Assembly: GCA_035939615.1 (NCBI GenBank)
Contig: DASZFP010000004.1
Span: 1-29,272, forward strand
DNA from: VBCK01 sp035939615
GTDB lineage: Bacteria; Pseudomonadota; Gammaproteobacteria; Burkholderiales; Burkholderiaceae_F
Direction of reading: 5' to 3'
Length of the DNA stretch: 29,272 bases
The stretch's first letter is position 1, and every line of letters starts with the position of its first letter. The notes beneath the pieces were generated by a model, which saw only the letters and a list, made by a program, of their open reading frames with translations, made no database searches and had not been told where the DNA came from. This document shows, piece by piece, positions 1 to 9,206 of the stretch. Made by a program: the position numbers and the translations under genes.

Positions 1-583
1 TGTCGATCAGATAACCTCCATACACGCCGTAGCGGGCCGGTATCGGCTTGATATAGCTGATCGGGTTCGCATAAGAGTCCGGCACGAGGCCCACCGCGTC
101 ACGCACGTCGCTCGGCCCCAGCACCGGCAATACCACGTAGGGGCCGGTGCCGACCCCCCACCGGGCCAGCGTCAACCCGAAATCCTCGTGGCGCCGTTCC
201 AGGCCAACTCTGCTGGCCACTTCGAGACAGCCGAGTATTCCGACCGTCGAATTGATCAGCAGCCGTCCGGTATCGGTGGCGGCGCCCTTCGGCTTGATCT
301 GCAGAATGTCGTTGATCGCGTTGCGAATCTCGCCCATATTCGCAAAGCCGTTGTTGATGCACGTCCGAACCAGTTGCGGCACCACCGCCACGTAACCCTG
401 GGCCACCGGCTTCAGGAAGTAGCGGTCCAAGTGGTCGTTGAACGAGAACACCTCCCGGTTGACGCGCTCCAGGGGGTCGCGCGGATTCTTGCCGGCGTCG
501 GGCGGGATGGTGGCGCAGCCTGCCAGCAGCAGCGCTGCCGCGCAGCACACAATGCGCCCGTACAGGCGGTGGAGATCGCTCAC
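1..583 (-). CDS. mlaA: MlaA (VacJ) outer-membrane lipoprotein, partial
   Basis: MlaA sits in the inner leaflet of the outer membrane and removes mislocalised phospholipids, which pass via MlaC to the MlaFEDB transporter. The frame reads from a GTG at 583 and runs off the window edge after 194 codons, so the C-terminus is missing. The N-terminus is a lipoprotein signal: hydrophobic stretch, then LLAGC with the lipidated Cys at residue 23. The mature part carries family-typical segments (DPLERVNREVFSFND, FANMGEIRNAINDILQ, ARWGVGTGPYVVLPVLGPS). The GTG start overlaps the mlaD stop by 4 bp (GTGA), which supports translational coupling and this start. In betaproteobacteria mlaC and mlaB usually follow, so they probably lie just beyond position 1. 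Identity is firm; the only gap is the missing 3' end. Confidence 0.93.
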   Translation of the reverse strand, partial: MSDLHRLYGRIVCCAAALLLAGCATIPPDAGKNPRDPLERVNREVFSFNDHLDRYFLKPVAQGYVAVVPQLVRTCINNGFANMGEIRNAINDILQIKPKGAATDTGRLLINSTVGILGCLEVASRVGLERRHEDFGLTLARWGVGTGPYVVLPVLGPSDVRDAVGLVPDSYANPISYIKPIPARYGVYGGYLID

Positions 584-1065
584 TTTTCAGGCTCCTTCTT
601 CTTGCTTCCGCCCTCGGCCGCCTTGCTGTACAGCATCTGGCCGATCAGGTTTTCCAGCACCACGGCGGACTGGGTGATCTTGATCGAATCGTTCGCCTGC
701 AGGCTCTTGTCGTCGGCACCCGGGTCCAGGCCCACATACTGGTCGCCCAGCAGGCCGGTGGTCAGGATCTTGGCCGAGGTGTCGGCCGGGAACTGGTAGC
801 GCCGGTCGACCTCGAGCGTCACGACGCCCTGGAAATTCTTGTCGTCGAATACGATCTTGGTGATCCGCCCCACCGTGACTCCGGCGCTCTTGACCGGCGC
901 GCGGATCTTCAACCCGCCCACGTTGTCGAAGCGCGCCGTCAAGCGGTAGGTCGAATCGAGCGAGAAGCTCGCCAGGTTGGCCGCCTTCAGCGACAGGAAG
1001 GCGACCGCCACCGCGCCCAGCAGCACGAACAGCCCCACCAGGATCTCTAAGTTTCTTTTACCCAT
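580..1065 (-). CDS. mlaD: MlaD, MCE-domain substrate-binding subunit of the Mla ABC transporter
   Basis: This 161-residue protein has one N-terminal membrane helix (about residues 7-27, EILVGLFVLLGAVAVAFLSL) followed by a single periplasmic MCE domain (about 38-117). The MCE signature is visible in FDNVGGLKIRAPVKSAGVTVGRI and in GLLGDQYVGLDPG. By family knowledge MlaD forms a hexameric ring on MlaE that passes phospholipid between MlaC and the inner membrane. The C-terminus ends in a Lys/Glu-rich tail. The ATG at 1065 lies 22 bp after the mlaE stop, and the stop overlaps the mlaA GTG by 4 bp, so it is an internal operon gene. Length is normal for a single-MCE MlaD. Confidence 0.95.
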   Translation of the reverse strand: MGKRNLEILVGLFVLLGAVAVAFLSLKAANLASFSLDSTYRLTARFDNVGGLKIRAPVKSAGVTVGRITKIVFDDKNFQGVVTLEVDRRYQFPADTSAKILTTGLLGDQYVGLDPGADDKSLQANDSIKITQSAVVLENLIGQMLYSKAAEGGSKKKEPEK

Positions 1066-1087
1066 CCGTCGCTCCCTGCCTGTGTCT

Positions 1088-1882
1088 CTAGGGCTTGGTG
1101 CTGAACATCAGCGAGGTCAGCAGGAAATCCAGCACCAGCACGGCCACCGACGAGAACACGACCGTGCGCGTGGTCGCCTGCGCCACGCCCTCGGGCGTGG
1201 CTTCCGATTCGTAGCCCGTGTACAGCGCCACGAAGGTCGCCGCCACCCCGAACACGACCGTCTTGACTATGCCGTTGCCGACGTCCTTGAACACGTCGAC
1301 CCCATCCTGCATCTGCGACCAGAAGGCAGCCGCGTCGATCCCGATCAACTTTACCCCGATCACGTAGGCCCCGGCCACGCCGACCGCCGAGAAAATCGCG
1401 CTGAGCAGCGGCATCGACACGATGCCCGCCACGAAGCGCGGCGCGAGTACACGGCCACGCGGATCCACTGCCATCATTTCCATCGCCGCCAGCTGCTCGC
1501 CGGCCTTCATCAACCCGATCTCGGCCGTCAGCGACGTGCCGGCGCGCCCTGCGAACAGCAGCGCCGTCAGCACGGGACCCAGCTCGCGCAGCAGCGACAA
1601 CGCCACCAGCAGGCCGACCTGCTCGGCGGCGCCGTAGCGATCCAACGCATAGTAGGCCTGCAGGCCCAGCACGCCGCCGACCGCGGCACCGGAGGTAACG
1701 ATGATCACCAGCGAAAGATTCCCGATCCCATAGATCTGGACCACCGTCAGGTCGAAGCGGCGCAGCGCCGCCGGCGTGAAGCGCACCAGCTCCCAGAAGA
1801 ACATCGAGGCGTGGCCCAGCGACCGCAGCAGCCGCAGCACACGGGCGCCCAGCGCGGCCAGCAGGTCGGCGACCTTGCTCAT
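1088..1882 (-). CDS. mlaE: MlaE, permease subunit of the Mla ABC transporter
   Basis: This 264-residue polytopic inner-membrane protein belongs to the MlaE permease family. An N-terminal amphipathic segment is followed by several hydrophobic helices. Family landmarks include GASSAAVGGVLGLQ-like text (here TSGAAVGGVLGLQ), LLRELGPVLTALLFAGRAGT and AEIGLMKAGEQLAAMEMMAVDP, the region that contacts the ATPase. The start chosen is the ATG at 1882, because it overlaps the mlaF stop by 4 bp (ATGA) and gives MSKVADLLAALG. The frame stays open further upstream, but that part only shadows mlaF. It works with MlaF, MlaD and (beyond the window) MlaB. Confidence 0.95.
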   Translation of the reverse strand: MSKVADLLAALGARVLRLLRSLGHASMFFWELVRFTPAALRRFDLTVVQIYGIGNLSLVIIVTSGAAVGGVLGLQAYYALDRYGAAEQVGLLVALSLLRELGPVLTALLFAGRAGTSLTAEIGLMKAGEQLAAMEMMAVDPRGRVLAPRFVAGIVSMPLLSAIFSAVGVAGAYVIGVKLIGIDAAAFWSQMQDGVDVFKDVGNGIVKTVVFGVAATFVALYTGYESEATPEGVAQATTRTVVFSSVAVLVLDFLLTSLMFSTKP

Positions 1883-2742
1883 CCCGGGAGCCCCAGTTCC
1901 TGCTCGATCGGCTTGGCCGGGTAATGAAACGGGACCGGGCCGTCGGGCTCGCCGCGGATGAACTGGCGCACCTCCGGATCCTCGGACGCGTTCAGCTGCG
2001 CCGCGGTACCGTGGCCGACGATGCGCCCCGACGAGATCAGGTACGAGTAGTCGCAGATCTGGAAGCACTCGTCCACATCGTGCGACACGATGATCGAGGT
2101 CGCGCCGGTGGCGTCGTTCAGGCGCCGGATCAGGTTGGCCGTGATGCCGAGCGAGATCGGATCCAGCCCCGCGAACGGCTCGTCGTACATGATCAGCTCG
2201 GGATCGAGCGCGATCGCGCGCGCCAGCGCGATCCGGCGCGCCATGCCGCCGCTCACCTCGGCGATCCGCAGCGAGGCGGCCCCGCGCAGGCCGACCGCGT
2301 TCAACTTCATCAGCACGATGTCCCGGATCATCGATTCGGGCAGGTCGGTGTGCTCGCGCAGCGGAAAGGCGACGTTCTCGAACACGTTCAGGTCGGTGAA
2401 CAGCGCCCCGAACTGGAACAGCATGCCCAGGCGCCGGCGCAGCGCGAACAGCTTGTCGATGTCGGTCGGATCGACCCGCTCGCCATCAAACAGGATCGTT
2501 CCGGATTGCGGCGTGATCGTGCCGCCGATCAGACGCAGCAGCGTGGTCTTGCCGGAGCCGGACAGGCCCATGATGGCGACCACCTTGCCGCGCGGAAACT
2601 CCAGCGAGACATCCGTCAGAATGACCCGGCTGGTGTCGTAGCCGAAGGTCAAACGGTCGATCTGGACCAGGTTGTCGGTTGCCAAGGGGCGGGGATTCGA
2701 GGGGTTGTGCGCGCTCAGCCGAAGCGGGCGCGATTGTCGCAC
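1879..2742 (-). CDS. mlaF: MlaF, ATPase subunit of the Mla ABC transporter
   Basis: This is a 287-residue ABC ATPase that powers phospholipid transport through MlaE/MlaD. The Walker A motif GLSGSGKTT is at residues 59-67. The signature is VSGGMARR (the first residue of canonical LSGGQ differs, as is usual in MlaF). Walker B is LIMYDEPFAGLDP and the H-loop is IVSHD. Segments MLFQFGALFTDLNVFENVAFPLREHT and the tail EVRQFIRGEPDGPVPFHYP match E. coli MlaF closely as I recall it. The C-terminal tail is the region that binds MlaB in the family. The start shown is a GTG at 2742; the first 20 or so residues are not conserved, so a nearby TTG inside PLATDNL is an alternative. It lies 52 bp downstream of gltD on the same strand, and the two operons may be co-transcribed. 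Confidence 0.95.
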   Translation of the reverse strand: MRQSRPLRLSAHNPSNPRPLATDNLVQIDRLTFGYDTSRVILTDVSLEFPRGKVVAIMGLSGSGKTTLLRLIGGTITPQSGTILFDGERVDPTDIDKLFALRRRLGMLFQFGALFTDLNVFENVAFPLREHTDLPESMIRDIVLMKLNAVGLRGAASLRIAEVSGGMARRIALARAIALDPELIMYDEPFAGLDPISLGITANLIRRLNDATGATSIIVSHDVDECFQICDYSYLISSGRIVGHGTAAQLNASEDPEVRQFIRGEPDGPVPFHYPAKPIEQELGLPG

Positions 2743-2794
2743 ACCGTCGAGGCAGTCATTGCACCGGCTGGCCCCGGTTGAAATTTCCTGCTAA

Positions 2795-4306
2795 CTAGCG
2801 CGGCAGCTCGCTGCGGCCCATCAGGTATTCATCCACCGCCCGCGCGCACTGGCGTCCCTCCCGGATCGCCCACACGACCAGCGATTGGCCGCGCCGCATG
2901 TCGCCCGCGGCGAACACCTTGGGCACGCTGGTCGCGTAGGCACGCTGCTCGCGCGGCCCGTCGTCGACGCTCGCGCGGGCGTTGCCGCGCGCGTCGGTTT
3001 CGACACCGAAGGAGCGCAGCACCGAAGCCACCGGCGACACGAATCCCATTGCGAGCAGTACCAGCTGCGCCGGTATGTCGAATTCGGAGCCCGCCACCTC
3101 GACGAATTTCACCTGTCCGCCCGCATCCTTGCGTGTTTCGACCCGAACCGCGATCAGCGCCTTTACGTGCCCGTGGCCGTCGTCCTTGAACGACTTGGTC
3201 GCCACAGACCAGTCCCGCTCGCACCCTTCCTGGTGGGAGCTGGAGGTGCGCAGCTTCACCGGCCAGTAGGGCCAGGTCATCGCCTTGTCCTCGACCTCGG
3301 GCGGCTGCGGCAGCAGCTCGAACTGGGTGACCTTTGTTGCGCCCTGCCGGTTGGAAGTGCCCACACAGTCGGAGCCGGTGTCCCCGCCCCCGATCACGAC
3401 CACCCGCTTGCCGGCCGCGCTGATCTGGCCCTCGACCGGATCGCCTGCGACGACCCGGTTCTGCTGGGGCAGGAAGTCCATCGCGAAATGAATCCCGTTC
3501 AACTGGCGGCCCGGAACCGGCAGATCGCGCGGACTCTCGGCTCCGCCGGCCAGCACCACCGCATCAAAACCGTCAATCAGGTCCGCGGCGCCAACGCGCT
3601 CGGTGCCGATGCAGGTGACGCCGGCGCCGAGTCCGCGATCATCGTCGGTCGATCCGCCCACCAGCACGCCGGTGCGGAACTCGACGCCCTCGGCGATCAT
3701 CTGCTGGACGCGCCGGTCGATATGCGATTTTTCCATCTTGAAATCGGGGATGCCGTAGCGCAGCAGCCCCCCGATGCGGTCGTTTTTCTCCAGTACGGTG
3801 ACCGCATGACCGGCGCGCACCAGCTGCTGGGCGCAGGCCAGCCCGGCCGGACCGCTGCCGACGACGGCGACGCGACGGCCGGTCGCGCGAGCCGCCGGCT
3901 GCGGCGTGACCCAGCCCTCGGCCCAGCCCCGGTCGATGATGGCGTGCTCGATCGACTTGATGCCGACCGGGTCGCTGTTGATGTTCAGCGTGCAGGCCTC
4001 CTCGCACGGAGCCGGACACACGCGCCCGGTGAATTCGGGAAAGTTGTTGGTCGAGTGCAGCACTTCGAGCGCCTGCCGCCAGTCCTTCCGGTACACCAGG
4101 TCGTTGAAGTCCGGAATCACGTTGTTCACGGGGCAGCCGTTGCTGCAAAACGGGATGCCGCAATCCATGCAGCGCGCCGCCTGCACCGGAGCGGTCTCGT
4201 CGGTCAGCGGCGCGATGAATTCGCGCCAGTGTCCGCGGCGCTGCTCGGGGCGCTCGGCGGCTTCTTCCAGCCGCGCGTACTCCAGAAATCCGGTGGTCTT
4301 GCCCAT
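2795..4306 (-). CDS. gltD: Glutamate synthase [NADPH] small (beta) subunit
   Basis: GltD oxidises NADPH with FAD and passes electrons through 4Fe-4S clusters to GltB for glutamate formation from glutamine and 2-oxoglutarate. The 503-residue protein opens with a cysteine-rich cluster-binding domain (CMDCGIPFCSNGCPVNN and GRVCPAPCEEACT). Next come the FAD dinucleotide-binding motif VAVVGSGPAGLACAQQL, the family segment GGLLRYGIPDFKMEK, the NADPH-binding motif VVVIGGGDTGSDCVGT and the C-terminal FAD segment VFAAGDMRRGQSLVVWAI. The ATG at 4306 gives MGKTTGFLEY, the usual N-terminus; the frame is open upstream only as a shadow of gltB. It starts 25 bp after the gltB stop, as expected for a gltBD operon. 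Confidence 0.97.
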   Translation of the reverse strand: MGKTTGFLEYARLEEAAERPEQRRGHWREFIAPLTDETAPVQAARCMDCGIPFCSNGCPVNNVIPDFNDLVYRKDWRQALEVLHSTNNFPEFTGRVCPAPCEEACTLNINSDPVGIKSIEHAIIDRGWAEGWVTPQPAARATGRRVAVVGSGPAGLACAQQLVRAGHAVTVLEKNDRIGGLLRYGIPDFKMEKSHIDRRVQQMIAEGVEFRTGVLVGGSTDDDRGLGAGVTCIGTERVGAADLIDGFDAVVLAGGAESPRDLPVPGRQLNGIHFAMDFLPQQNRVVAGDPVEGQISAAGKRVVVIGGGDTGSDCVGTSNRQGATKVTQFELLPQPPEVEDKAMTWPYWPVKLRTSSSHQEGCERDWSVATKSFKDDGHGHVKALIAVRVETRKDAGGQVKFVEVAGSEFDIPAQLVLLAMGFVSPVASVLRSFGVETDARGNARASVDDGPREQRAYATSVPKVFAAGDMRRGQSLVVWAIREGRQCARAVDEYLMGRSELPR

Positions 4307-4331
4307 GGCTCTTTTAGCAGTGAAGGTCGTG

Positions 4332-7300
4332 TTATGCCGCGAGCTTTTCCGCTGCTGCCCGCTGCCTTTCGCCCATCTGCTTGAGCGCGCGCCGGTATTC
4401 GTGCGGGAACACCTTGACGAAGCGGCCGCGCATCCGCTCCCAGTCCTGCAGGATCTCCTTGGCACGGAAGCTGCCGGTATAGCGGAACTGCTTTTCGAGC
4501 AGCTCGCGCAGAATGAACTCGTCGCTGGCCGGCCCCTGTCCGGTCGAATGCCAGATCGCCTCGTCGACGCGCGCCTTCTGCTCCTGCGACGGCAGCACCG
4601 GCTCGAGCGCGACCATCGAGGTGTTGCAGCGGGAGGCGAAGTCGCCCCGTTCGTCGTACACGTAGGCGATGCCGCCCGACATGCCGCCGGCGAAGTTGCG
4701 ACCGGTGGAGCCGAGCACGACGACCGTGCCATTGGTCATGTACTCGCAGCAGTGGTCGCCCGCGCCCTCGACCACGGCGCACGCGCCCGAGTTGCGCACC
4801 GCAAAGCGCTCGCCGGCCACGCCGTTGAAGAACGCCTCGCCGGCGATGGCGCCGTAGAGCACCGTGTTGCCGACGATGATGTGCTCGGGACCGAATCCGC
4901 GGAAATCGTTGGGCGAGCGCACGATCACGCGGCCGCCCGACAGGCTCTTGCCGGTGTAGTCGTTGGCGTCGCCCACCAGGTCCAGCGTGATGCCATGCGC
5001 CAGGAAGGCGCCGAAGCTCTGGCCGCCCGTTCCCTGCAGCTGGATGTGGATCGAATCGTCGGCCAGGCCGGCGTGGCCGAAGCGGCGCGCAACTTCCGAC
5101 GACAGCATCGCTCCGACCGAGCGGTGGATGTTGCGGATCGGATGGATGAAGCTGACGCGTTCGCCGTTGTCCAGCGCCGGGCGGCTCTTCTCGATCAGCT
5201 TGTGATCGAGCGCCTGCCCGAGCCGATGGTCCTGCTCCTCGCACTTGAAGCGCGCCACCTCGGCCGGCATCGCCGGTCGATGGAAGATGCGCGCGAAGTC
5301 CAGCCCGCGCGCCTTCCAGTGCTCCACGCCGTGCCGCACGTCCAGCAGGTCGCTGCGGCCGATCAGGTCCTGGAAGCGCCGCAGGCCCAGCTGCGCCATG
5401 ATTTCGCGCACTTCCTCGGCCACGAAAAAGAAATAGTTGACCACGTGCTCCGGCTGACCCTTGAAGCGTTTTCGCAGCACCGGGTCCTGGGTGGCCACGC
5501 CGACCGGGCAGGTGTTCAAATGGCACTTGCGCATCATGATGCAGCCTTCGGCCACCAGCGGGGCCGTGGCGAATCCGAACTCGTCGGCGCCCAGCAAGGC
5601 GCCCACCGCAACGTCGCGCCCGGTCTTCAACTGGCCGTCGACCTGAACCGCGATGCGGCCGCGCAGCCGGTTCAGCACGAGCGTCTGCTGCGTCTCGGCC
5701 AGGCCCAGTTCCCACGGCGTGCCGGCGTGCTTGATCGACGACAAGGGCGAAGCGCCGGTGCCGCCGTCGTGCCCCGCGATCGTCACGCTGTCGGCCTTGG
5801 CCTTGGCCACCCCGGCCGCCACCGTGCCCACGCCCACCTCGGAGACGAGCTTGACCGAGATCGCGGCCTTCGAATTGGCGTTTTTCAGGTCGTGGATCAG
5901 CTGCGCCAGATCCTCGATCGAGTAGATGTCGTGGTGCGGCGGCGGCGAGATCAGCCCCACGCCCGGCACCGAGTAGCGCAGCTTGGCGATGTATTCGGAC
6001 ACCTTGTGACCCGGCAACTGGCCGCCCTCGCCGGGCTTGGCGCCCTGAGCCATCTTGATCTGGATCTGGTCGGCCGAAACCAGATATTCGGCGGTGACGC
6101 CGAAGCGGGCCGAAGCGACCTGCTTGATCTTCGAGCGCAGCGAGTCGCCGTCCTTCAGCGGAATGTCGACCATTACGCGGTCGGCTCCCAGCACCGAGGC
6201 CACGGTGTCGCCGGTGCGGATCGGAACGCCGCGCAGCTCCTGCTGATAGCGGCGCTCGTCTTCGCCGCCTTCGCCGGTGTTGCTCTTACCGCCGATCCGG
6301 TTCATCGCGATCGCCAGCGTCGTGTGCGCTTCGGTCGAGATGCTGCCCAGCGACATGGCGCCGGTGGCGAAGCGCTTGACGATCTCGACGGCCGGCTCCA
6401 CCTGGGTGATCGGCACGGCGCGCGCCGGGTCCAGCTTGAACTCGAAAAGACCCCGCAGCGTCATGTGGCGCCGCGACTGGTCGTTGATGATCTGCGCGTA
6501 TTCCTTGTAGGTCTGGTAGTTGTTGGCGCGCGCGGCGTGCTGCAGCTTGGCAATCGCATCCGGCGTCCACATGTGCTCTTCGCCACGTACGCGGTACTGA
6601 TACTCGCCGCCCGCGTCCAGCATGTGCGCCAGCACCGGGTCGTCGCCGAAGGCGCTGCGGTGCATCCGGGTGGCTTCCTGCATGATCTCGAACAGCCCGA
6701 CCCCGCCCACGTTGCTGGCAGTGCCGTGGAAATACTTGCCGACAAAGTCGGCCGACAGCCCGACCGCCTCGAAGATCTGGGCGCCGCAGTACGACATGTA
6801 CGTGGAGATGCCCATCTTGGACATCACCTTCTGCAGCCCCTTGCCGATCGCCTTCGTGAAGCTCTTCACCGCCTGGTCCGGATCGACGCCGTCCGGGCCG
6901 TGGGCGAAGTGCGCCAGCAGCGTGTCGATCGCCAGGTACGGGTGCACGGCCTCGGCGCCGTAGCCCGCCAGCAGCGCGAAGTGGTGCACTTCCCGCGCCG
7001 ATCCGGTCTCCACCACCAGCCCGGTGGAGGTGCGCAGCCCGGCCTGGATCAGGTGCTGGTGCAGGGCGCTGGTGGCCAGCAGCGCCGGGATCGCCACGTT
7101 GTCCGCGTCCAGGCGCCGGTCGCTGACGACCAGGATGTTGTAGCCGGCGCGCACCGCATCGACCGCCTGCGCGCACAAGGACGCCAGGCGCGCCTCGACA
7201 CCCTCGGGTCCCCATCCGATCGGGTAGCAGATGTCCAGATCGAAGGCGCGGAACTTGCCGGACGTGTAGGCGTCGATCGAGCGGATCTTGGCCATGTCCT

Positions 7301-9056
7301 TGTGGTCCAGCACCGGCTGGGTGACCTCCAGGCGCATCGGCGGATTGATGTTGTTGATGTCCAGCAGGTTCGGCTTCGGTCCGACGAAGCTCACCAGCGA
7401 CATCACGAGCTGCTCGCGGATCGGATCGATCGGCGGGTTGGTGACCTGCGCGAACATCTGCTTGAAGTACGCGTACAGCACCTTGTCGCGCTCCGACAGC
7501 ACCGGCAGCGACGTGTCATTGCCCATCGACCCGACCGGCTCCTCGCCGTCGGTCGCCATCGGCACCATCAGCAGCCGGACATCCTCTTGGGTGTAGCCGA
7601 AGGCCTGTTGCAGATCCAGCAATGGAGGGGTCAGTCGGTGCGATGGATGGGCGTGCTCGGATCGCACCGGCAGCTCGTCCAACCGCACGCGGATGCGGCG
7701 GATCCATTCCTTGTACGGCTTGCCGGCGGCGAGCTGGGCTTTGAGCTCCGTGTCGTCGATGATGCGGCCCTGCTCGGTGTCGATCAGGAACATCTTGCCG
7801 GGCTGCAGCCGCCATTTCTTCACGATCCGGGATTCGGGGATCGGCAGCACGCCCACTTCTGAGGCCATCACGACGATGTCCTCGTCGGTGATCACGTAAC
7901 GCGCCGGACGCAATCCGTTGCGATCGAGCGTGGCGCCGATGCGCACGCCGTCGGTAAAGGCGATCGCGGCCGGACCGTCCCACGGCTCCATCATCGAGGC
8001 GTGGTATTCGTAGAAGGCCCGCCGGCTCTCGTCCATCAGCGTGTGCTGCTCCCACGCCTCCGGGATCATCATCATCATCGCGTGCGCCAGCGGGTACCCC
8101 GCCTGCACCAGCAGCTCCAGCGCGTTGTCGAAGCAGGCGGTGTCGGACTGGCCTTCGTAGATCAGCGGGTACAGCTTGCGCAGGTCGTCGCGCAGCACCG
8201 GCGAGCTCATCACGCCCTCGCGCGCGCGCATCCAGTTGAAGTTGCCCTTGACCGTGTTGATCTCGCCGTTGTGCGCGATCATCCGGTAAGGATGGGCCAG
8301 CTCCCAGCTCGGGAAGGTGTTGGTCGAGAAGCGCTGATGCACCAGCGCGATCGCCGACTCCACGCGCGCATCGGCCAGGTCGCGGTAATAGCGGCCCACC
8401 TGGTTGGCCAGCAGCAGGCCTTTGTAGACGACGGTGCGGGTGGACATCGACGGCACGAAGTATTCGCGCCCATGCTTGAGCTTCAGGGCCTGGATCTTGT
8501 GACTGGCCGCCTTGCGGATCACGTACAGCTTCCGCTCCAGCGCGTCGGGCACCATGATGTCGTGCCCGCGGCCAATGAAGATCTGCCGGATCACCGGCTC
8601 GCGTTCGCGCACGCGCGGCGACATCGGCATGTCGCGGTCCACCGGCACGTCGCGCCAGCCCAGCACCACCTGGCCCTCGGCGCGCACGGTGCGCTCGAGC
8701 TCCTGCTCGCACGCCTGGCGGGAGGCATGCTCGCGCGGCAGGAAGATCATGCCGACGCCGTACTCGCCGGGCGGCGGAAGCTGCACGCCCTGCTCGTGCA
8801 GCTCCTGGCGGTAGTGCGCGTCCGGGATCTGGATCAGGATGCCGGCGCCGTCGCCGTACAGCGGATCGGCGCCGACGGCGCCGCGGTGATCCAGGTTGCG
8901 CAGGATCAGCAGCGCCTGTTCGATCAGGTCATGGCTGCGCTTGCCCTTGATGTTGACGACGAAGCCGACGCCGCAGGCGTCGTGCTCATGGCGGCTCGAG
9001 TACAGGCCATGCTGCTGCGCGGCCTCGACCGCGCCGTCGTCCGACGGCAGGTGCAT
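4332..9056 (-). CDS. gltB: Glutamate synthase [NADPH] large (alpha) subunit
   Basis: This 1574-residue protein converts glutamine plus 2-oxoglutarate to two glutamates. It starts with a class II glutamine amidotransferase domain whose nucleophile is Cys28 (HEHDACGVGF), exposed after removal of a propeptide. Central and FMN-binding synthase domains follow (MNRIGGKSNTGEGGED; SVKLVSEVGVGTVAAGVAKA; AGHDGGTGASPLSSIKHAG). The 3Fe-4S cysteines lie in CIMMRKCHLNTC at about 1172, 1178 and 1183. A C-terminal GXGXG beta-helix contains GTGGQSFGAFLAHG. I chose the ATG at 9056 because a strong Shine-Dalgarno (GGGAGGGG) sits a few bases upstream; an in-frame GTG at 9077 would add 7 residues. The partner gltD follows directly. 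The upstream neighbour, dgt in related genomes, is separated here by the RAYT pocket. Confidence 0.97.
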   Translation of the reverse strand: MHLPSDDGAVEAAQQHGLYSSRHEHDACGVGFVVNIKGKRSHDLIEQALLILRNLDHRGAVGADPLYGDGAGILIQIPDAHYRQELHEQGVQLPPPGEYGVGMIFLPREHASRQACEQELERTVRAEGQVVLGWRDVPVDRDMPMSPRVREREPVIRQIFIGRGHDIMVPDALERKLYVIRKAASHKIQALKLKHGREYFVPSMSTRTVVYKGLLLANQVGRYYRDLADARVESAIALVHQRFSTNTFPSWELAHPYRMIAHNGEINTVKGNFNWMRAREGVMSSPVLRDDLRKLYPLIYEGQSDTACFDNALELLVQAGYPLAHAMMMMIPEAWEQHTLMDESRRAFYEYHASMMEPWDGPAAIAFTDGVRIGATLDRNGLRPARYVITDEDIVVMASEVGVLPIPESRIVKKWRLQPGKMFLIDTEQGRIIDDTELKAQLAAGKPYKEWIRRIRVRLDELPVRSEHAHPSHRLTPPLLDLQQAFGYTQEDVRLLMVPMATDGEEPVGSMGNDTSLPVLSERDKVLYAYFKQMFAQVTNPPIDPIREQLVMSLVSFVGPKPNLLDINNINPPMRLEVTQPVLDHKDMAKIRSIDAYTSGKFRAFDLDICYPIGWGPEGVEARLASLCAQAVDAVRAGYNILVVSDRRLDADNVAIPALLATSALHQHLIQAGLRTSTGLVVETGSAREVHHFALLAGYGAEAVHPYLAIDTLLAHFAHGPDGVDPDQAVKSFTKAIGKGLQKVMSKMGISTYMSYCGAQIFEAVGLSADFVGKYFHGTASNVGGVGLFEIMQEATRMHRSAFGDDPVLAHMLDAGGEYQYRVRGEEHMWTPDAIAKLQHAARANNYQTYKEYAQIINDQSRRHMTLRGLFEFKLDPARAVPITQVEPAVEIVKRFATGAMSLGSISTEAHTTLAIAMNRIGGKSNTGEGGEDERRYQQELRGVPIRTGDTVASVLGADRVMVDIPLKDGDSLRSKIKQVASARFGVTAEYLVSADQIQIKMAQGAKPGEGGQLPGHKVSEYIAKLRYSVPGVGLISPPPHHDIYSIEDLAQLIHDLKNANSKAAISVKLVSEVGVGTVAAGVAKAKADSVTIAGHDGGTGASPLSSIKHAGTPWELGLAETQQTLVLNRLRGRIAVQVDGQLKTGRDVAVGALLGADEFGFATAPLVAEGCIMMRKCHLNTCPVGVATQDPVLRKRFKGQPEHVVNYFFFVAEEVREIMAQLGLRRFQDLIGRSDLLDVRHGVEHWKARGLDFARIFHRPAMPAEVARFKCEEQDHRLGQALDHKLIEKSRPALDNGERVSFIHPIRNIHRSVGAMLSSEVARRFGHAGLADDSIHIQLQGTGGQSFGAFLAHGITLDLVGDANDYTGKSLSGGRVIVRSPNDFRGFGPEHIIVGNTVLYGAIAGEAFFNGVAGERFAVRNSGACAVVEGAGDHCCEYMTNGTVVVLGSTGRNFAGGMSGGIAYVYDERGDFASRCNTSMVALEPVLPSQEQKARVDEAIWHSTGQGPASDEFILRELLEKQFRYTGSFRAKEILQDWERMRGRFVKVFPHEYRRALKQMGERQRAAAEKLAA

Positions 9057-9103
9057 CGACCCCTCCCGAGCGGCCACTAACGGCCGGAAAGTCGCCAGGA
9101 AAC

Positions 9104-9132
9104 AATGTACTGCAACGCATCATGGGCTTCAA
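9104..9132 (-). promoter_or_regulatory. Candidate sigma-70 promoter for gltBD
   Basis: Reading the minus strand, a -35-like TTGAAG (9127-9132) is separated by 17 bp from a -10-like TACATT (9104-9109). Each hexamer matches four of six consensus bases. Transcription would start near 9097, about 40 bp before the gltB ATG. This is inferred from sequence only. Confidence 0.4.
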
Positions 9133-9145
9133 TCTCAAATATATA

Positions 9146-9206
9146 GGGACAGACCCCATAAATGGCAAGTAATGGGCGGTTGCCCGATAAAATGGGGCCG
9201 GGTCCC
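9146..9206. repeat. 61-bp REP-like element with imperfect terminal inverted repeats
   Basis: The left end reads GGGACAGACCCCAT (9146-9159). The right end is ATGGGGCCGGGTCCC (9192-9206). These pair as GGGAC...CCCCAT against ATGGGG...GTCCC with a mismatched centre. Between them is a hairpin GGGC-GGTT-GCCC (9174-9185). Elements opening with GGGACAGACCCC are, to my recollection, often found near RAYT-type transposase genes, and one such gene lies 360 bp away. The right edge coincides with the point where the adjacent gene remnant loses homology, as expected for an inserted element. Confidence 0.55.

Noticed and set aside
3906..7862. A 1318-codon plus-strand open frame opposite gltB/gltD
   Set aside because: Its product is Arg/His/Gln/Val-rich low-complexity text with no family resemblance. 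It is the usual antisense shadow of a GC-rich gene; gltB and gltD on the other strand are unambiguous.
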